Shown: in pieces, positions 62,818 through 64,000 of the stretch
Layout of the letters: the number at the start of each line of letters is the position of its first letter
Numbering within the stretch: the stretch's first letter is position 1
Assembly: GCF_000730165.1 (NCBI RefSeq)
Contig: NZ_CP022111.1
Coordinates: 1,178,001 to 1,242,000, forward strand
DNA: 64,000 bases
Source: Nitrospirillum viridazoti CBAmc
GTDB lineage: Bacteria > Pseudomonadota > Alphaproteobacteria > Azospirillales > Azospirillaceae
Direction: 5' to 3'
The notes under the pieces: model-generated
Databases searched by the model: none
The model's input: only the letters and a program-made list of their open reading frames with translations
Told to the model about the DNA's origin: nothing
Made by a program: the position numbers and the translations under genes

Positions 62818-63810
62818 ATGATCCCTACCATGAAGGCCGCGATCGTCGAGACGCAGAACGGCCCCTTCCGCATCACCGATATCGCCCGCCCCCAGCCGGC
62901 CGCCGGCCAGGTGCTGGTCCGCATCCAGGCCAGCGGGGTCAATCCGCTGGACACCAAGATCCGTGCTGGCGCCGCCGCCCATGCCCGCCATCCCCTGCCG
63001 GCCATCCTGGGCCTGGACCTGGCCGGCGTGGTCGAGGCGGTGGACCCCGGCGTCACCACCTTCCGCCCGGGTGACGAGGTTTACGGCATGACCGGCGGCG
63101 TGGGCGGGCTCCAGGGCTCCCTCGCCCAGTACGCCGCGGTCGATGCCGACTTGCTGGCGCTGAAGCCCGCCAACCTGACGATGCGCGAGGCGGCCGCCCT
63201 GCCGCTGGTGGCCATCACGGCCTGGGAAGGGCTGATGGACCGCGCCAAGGTGCGGCCCCGACAGACCCTGCTGGTCCAGGGCGGCGCCGGCGGTGTTGGC
63301 CACATGGCGGTGCAGATCGGTCGCGCCCTGGGCGCCAAGGTCTATGCCACGGCCAGCGCCGAGGACGCCGGGTATGTGCGCGGCCTGGGCGCCACTCCCA
63401 TCGATTACGCGGCCGAAACGGTGGCGGATTACGTGGGCCGCCTGACGGGCGGCAAAGGCTTCGAACTGGTGTACGACACCAACGGCGGCGCGGTGCTGGA
63501 CGCGTCCTTCCAGGCGGTGGCCCGCTTCGGCCATGTGGTCAGCGCGCTGGGCTGGGGCAGCCATGCCCTGGCACCCCTATCCTTCAAGGGGGCGACCTAT
63601 TCCGGCGTCTTCACCCTGGCGCCGCTGCTGACCGGCGTGGACCGCGCCCACCATGGCGAAATCCTGGCGCAGGTCACCACCCTGGTCGAGGCCGGAAAAC
63701 TGCTGCCCCGCCTGGACCCGCGCACCTACACCCTGGACAGCGTTGCCGAGGCCCACACCGCCATCACCGACCGCAGCGCCAAGGGCAAGATCGTCGTCTC
63801 GATCGCCTGA
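62818..63810 (+). CDS. Zinc-independent MDR-family quinone oxidoreductase
   Basis: 330 residues from the ATG at 62818 (GGAG about 10 nt upstream); an ATG four codons later is the alternative. The N-terminal GroES-like domain has VRIQASGVNPLDTKIRAGAA and AILGLDLAGVVEAVDPGVTT. The cofactor-binding Rossmann motif is LLVQGGAGGVGHMAVQIGRA. The structural-zinc cysteine lobe of alcohol dehydrogenases is missing, which places it with NADPH:quinone reductase/crotonase-type enoyl reductases. It ends LDSVAEAHTAITDRSAKGKI. The divergent LysR regulator probably controls it. The substrate may be a quinone or an alpha,beta-unsaturated carbonyl. Confidence 0.9.
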   Translation: MIPTMKAAIVETQNGPFRITDIARPQPAAGQVLVRIQASGVNPLDTKIRAGAAAHARHPLPAILGLDLAGVVEAVDPGVTTFRPGDEVYGMTGGVGGLQGSLAQYAAVDADLLALKPANLTMREAAALPLVAITAWEGLMDRAKVRPRQTLLVQGGAGGVGHMAVQIGRALGAKVYATASAEDAGYVRGLGATPIDYAAETVADYVGRLTGGKGFELVYDTNGGAVLDASFQAVARFGHVVSALGWGSHALAPLSFKGATYSGVFTLAPLLTGVDRAHHGEILAQVTTLVEAGKLLPRLDPRTYTLDSVAEAHTAITDRSAKGKIVVSIA

Positions 63811-63844
63811 GACGGGCGGCTGAAAGGGGACGCCAGCCCCCCCT

Positions 63845-64000
63845 TCAGCGCCCATGCCCTTCATCAGCCAAATGCGGCGATAGCGATTCAGGAGTGTCGT
63901 GGGCCTCGCGCGACGGCGGGATGACGAAGAAGCCGTGGGTGCCGTCGCGGCGCAATTGCCCGACCAGGCCGTACTCCCAATCCAGATAGGCCTGCATCGC
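63845..64000 (-). CDS. C-terminal end of an unidentified protein (cut by window edge)
   Basis: On the minus strand the frame is open from the right edge to a stop at 63845, giving 51 residues. The visible part reads AMQAYLDWEYGLVGQLRRDG, then THGFFVIPPSREAHDTPESL, and ends DEGHGR. The first half looks folded (aromatic, amphipathic); the tail is hydrophilic. The methionine at the second codon could be the start of a 50-residue protein, but the conserved-looking sequence at the edge suggests the gene continues outside. No family is recognised. It converges with the oxidoreductase gene. Confidence 0.55.
   Translation of the reverse strand, partial: AMQAYLDWEYGLVGQLRRDGTHGFFVIPPSREAHDTPESLSPHLADEGHGR

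Overview
This is high-GC DNA with the gene content and order of an alphaproteobacterium. The minus-strand run of a Pcm-type methyltransferase, tolC, a PopZ/DUF2497 protein and valS (about 3.5-9.6 kb) is typical of that class. KGG-repeat stress proteins, a type-2 polyphosphate kinase, a UdgX-type glycosylase and a compact glycogen operon fit a Rhodospirillales/Azospirillum-like organism. That placement is inference. No phage, conjugative or intact transposon gene is visible, and there is no rRNA or CRISPR array.

Layout. 0-3.4 kb: the end of a phosphoglycolate phosphatase gene, two tandem paralogous polytopic membrane proteins of unknown function, and a lipoprotein. 3.5-9.6 kb: valS, popZ, tolC and pcm, three of them followed by good intrinsic terminators. 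9.86 kb: tRNA-Cys. 10.1-17.0 kb: a drug-efflux operon (small Cys-repeat secreted protein, HlyD/EmrA adaptor, DHA2 MFS pump, NodT outer-membrane factor, aldo/keto reductase), divergent from a TetR regulator whose gene overlaps a MUG-type DNA glycosylase gene. 17.3-29.2 kb: glgP-glgB-glgC-glgA-glgX, where glgX is fused in frame to a second, MalQ-type 4-alpha-glucanotransferase. 29.2-30.2 kb: a Nudix hydrolase and tRNA-Asn with a textbook terminator. 30.2-34.7 kb: a divergent ThuA-like protein/TonB-dependent receptor pair, flanked by inverted, diverged copies of a short coding relic. 34.8-52.6 kb: one gene of about 17.9 kb for a 5,954-residue autotransporter built of about 17 macro-repeats. 53.4-64 kb: isochorismatase-like hydrolase, PPK2, basic amino-acid decarboxylase, GNAT acetyltransferase, SDR oxidoreductase, two KGG proteins, UdgX glycosylase, CBS-domain protein, a LysR/MDR-oxidoreductase divergent pair, and a gene cut by the right edge.

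How the parts work together. The glg cluster holds everything needed to make ADP-glucose, polymerise and branch it, and degrade glycogen by phosphorolysis, debranching and maltodextrin disproportionation. The efflux block encodes a complete tripartite pump from inner to outer membrane with its own regulator. The 53-61 kb stretch is stress-flavoured: polyphosphate kinase, acid-stress-type decarboxylase, KGG proteins, CBS protein and a uracil-DNA glycosylase. The most unusual object is the giant repetitive autotransporter. Its macro-repeats have a base period of about 600-650 bp and show higher-order block duplication. Next in interest are the GlgX-MalQ fusion, the ThuA/TonB module between repeated relics, and a 19-bp tandem duplication that has rewritten the 3' end of the udgX-like gene.
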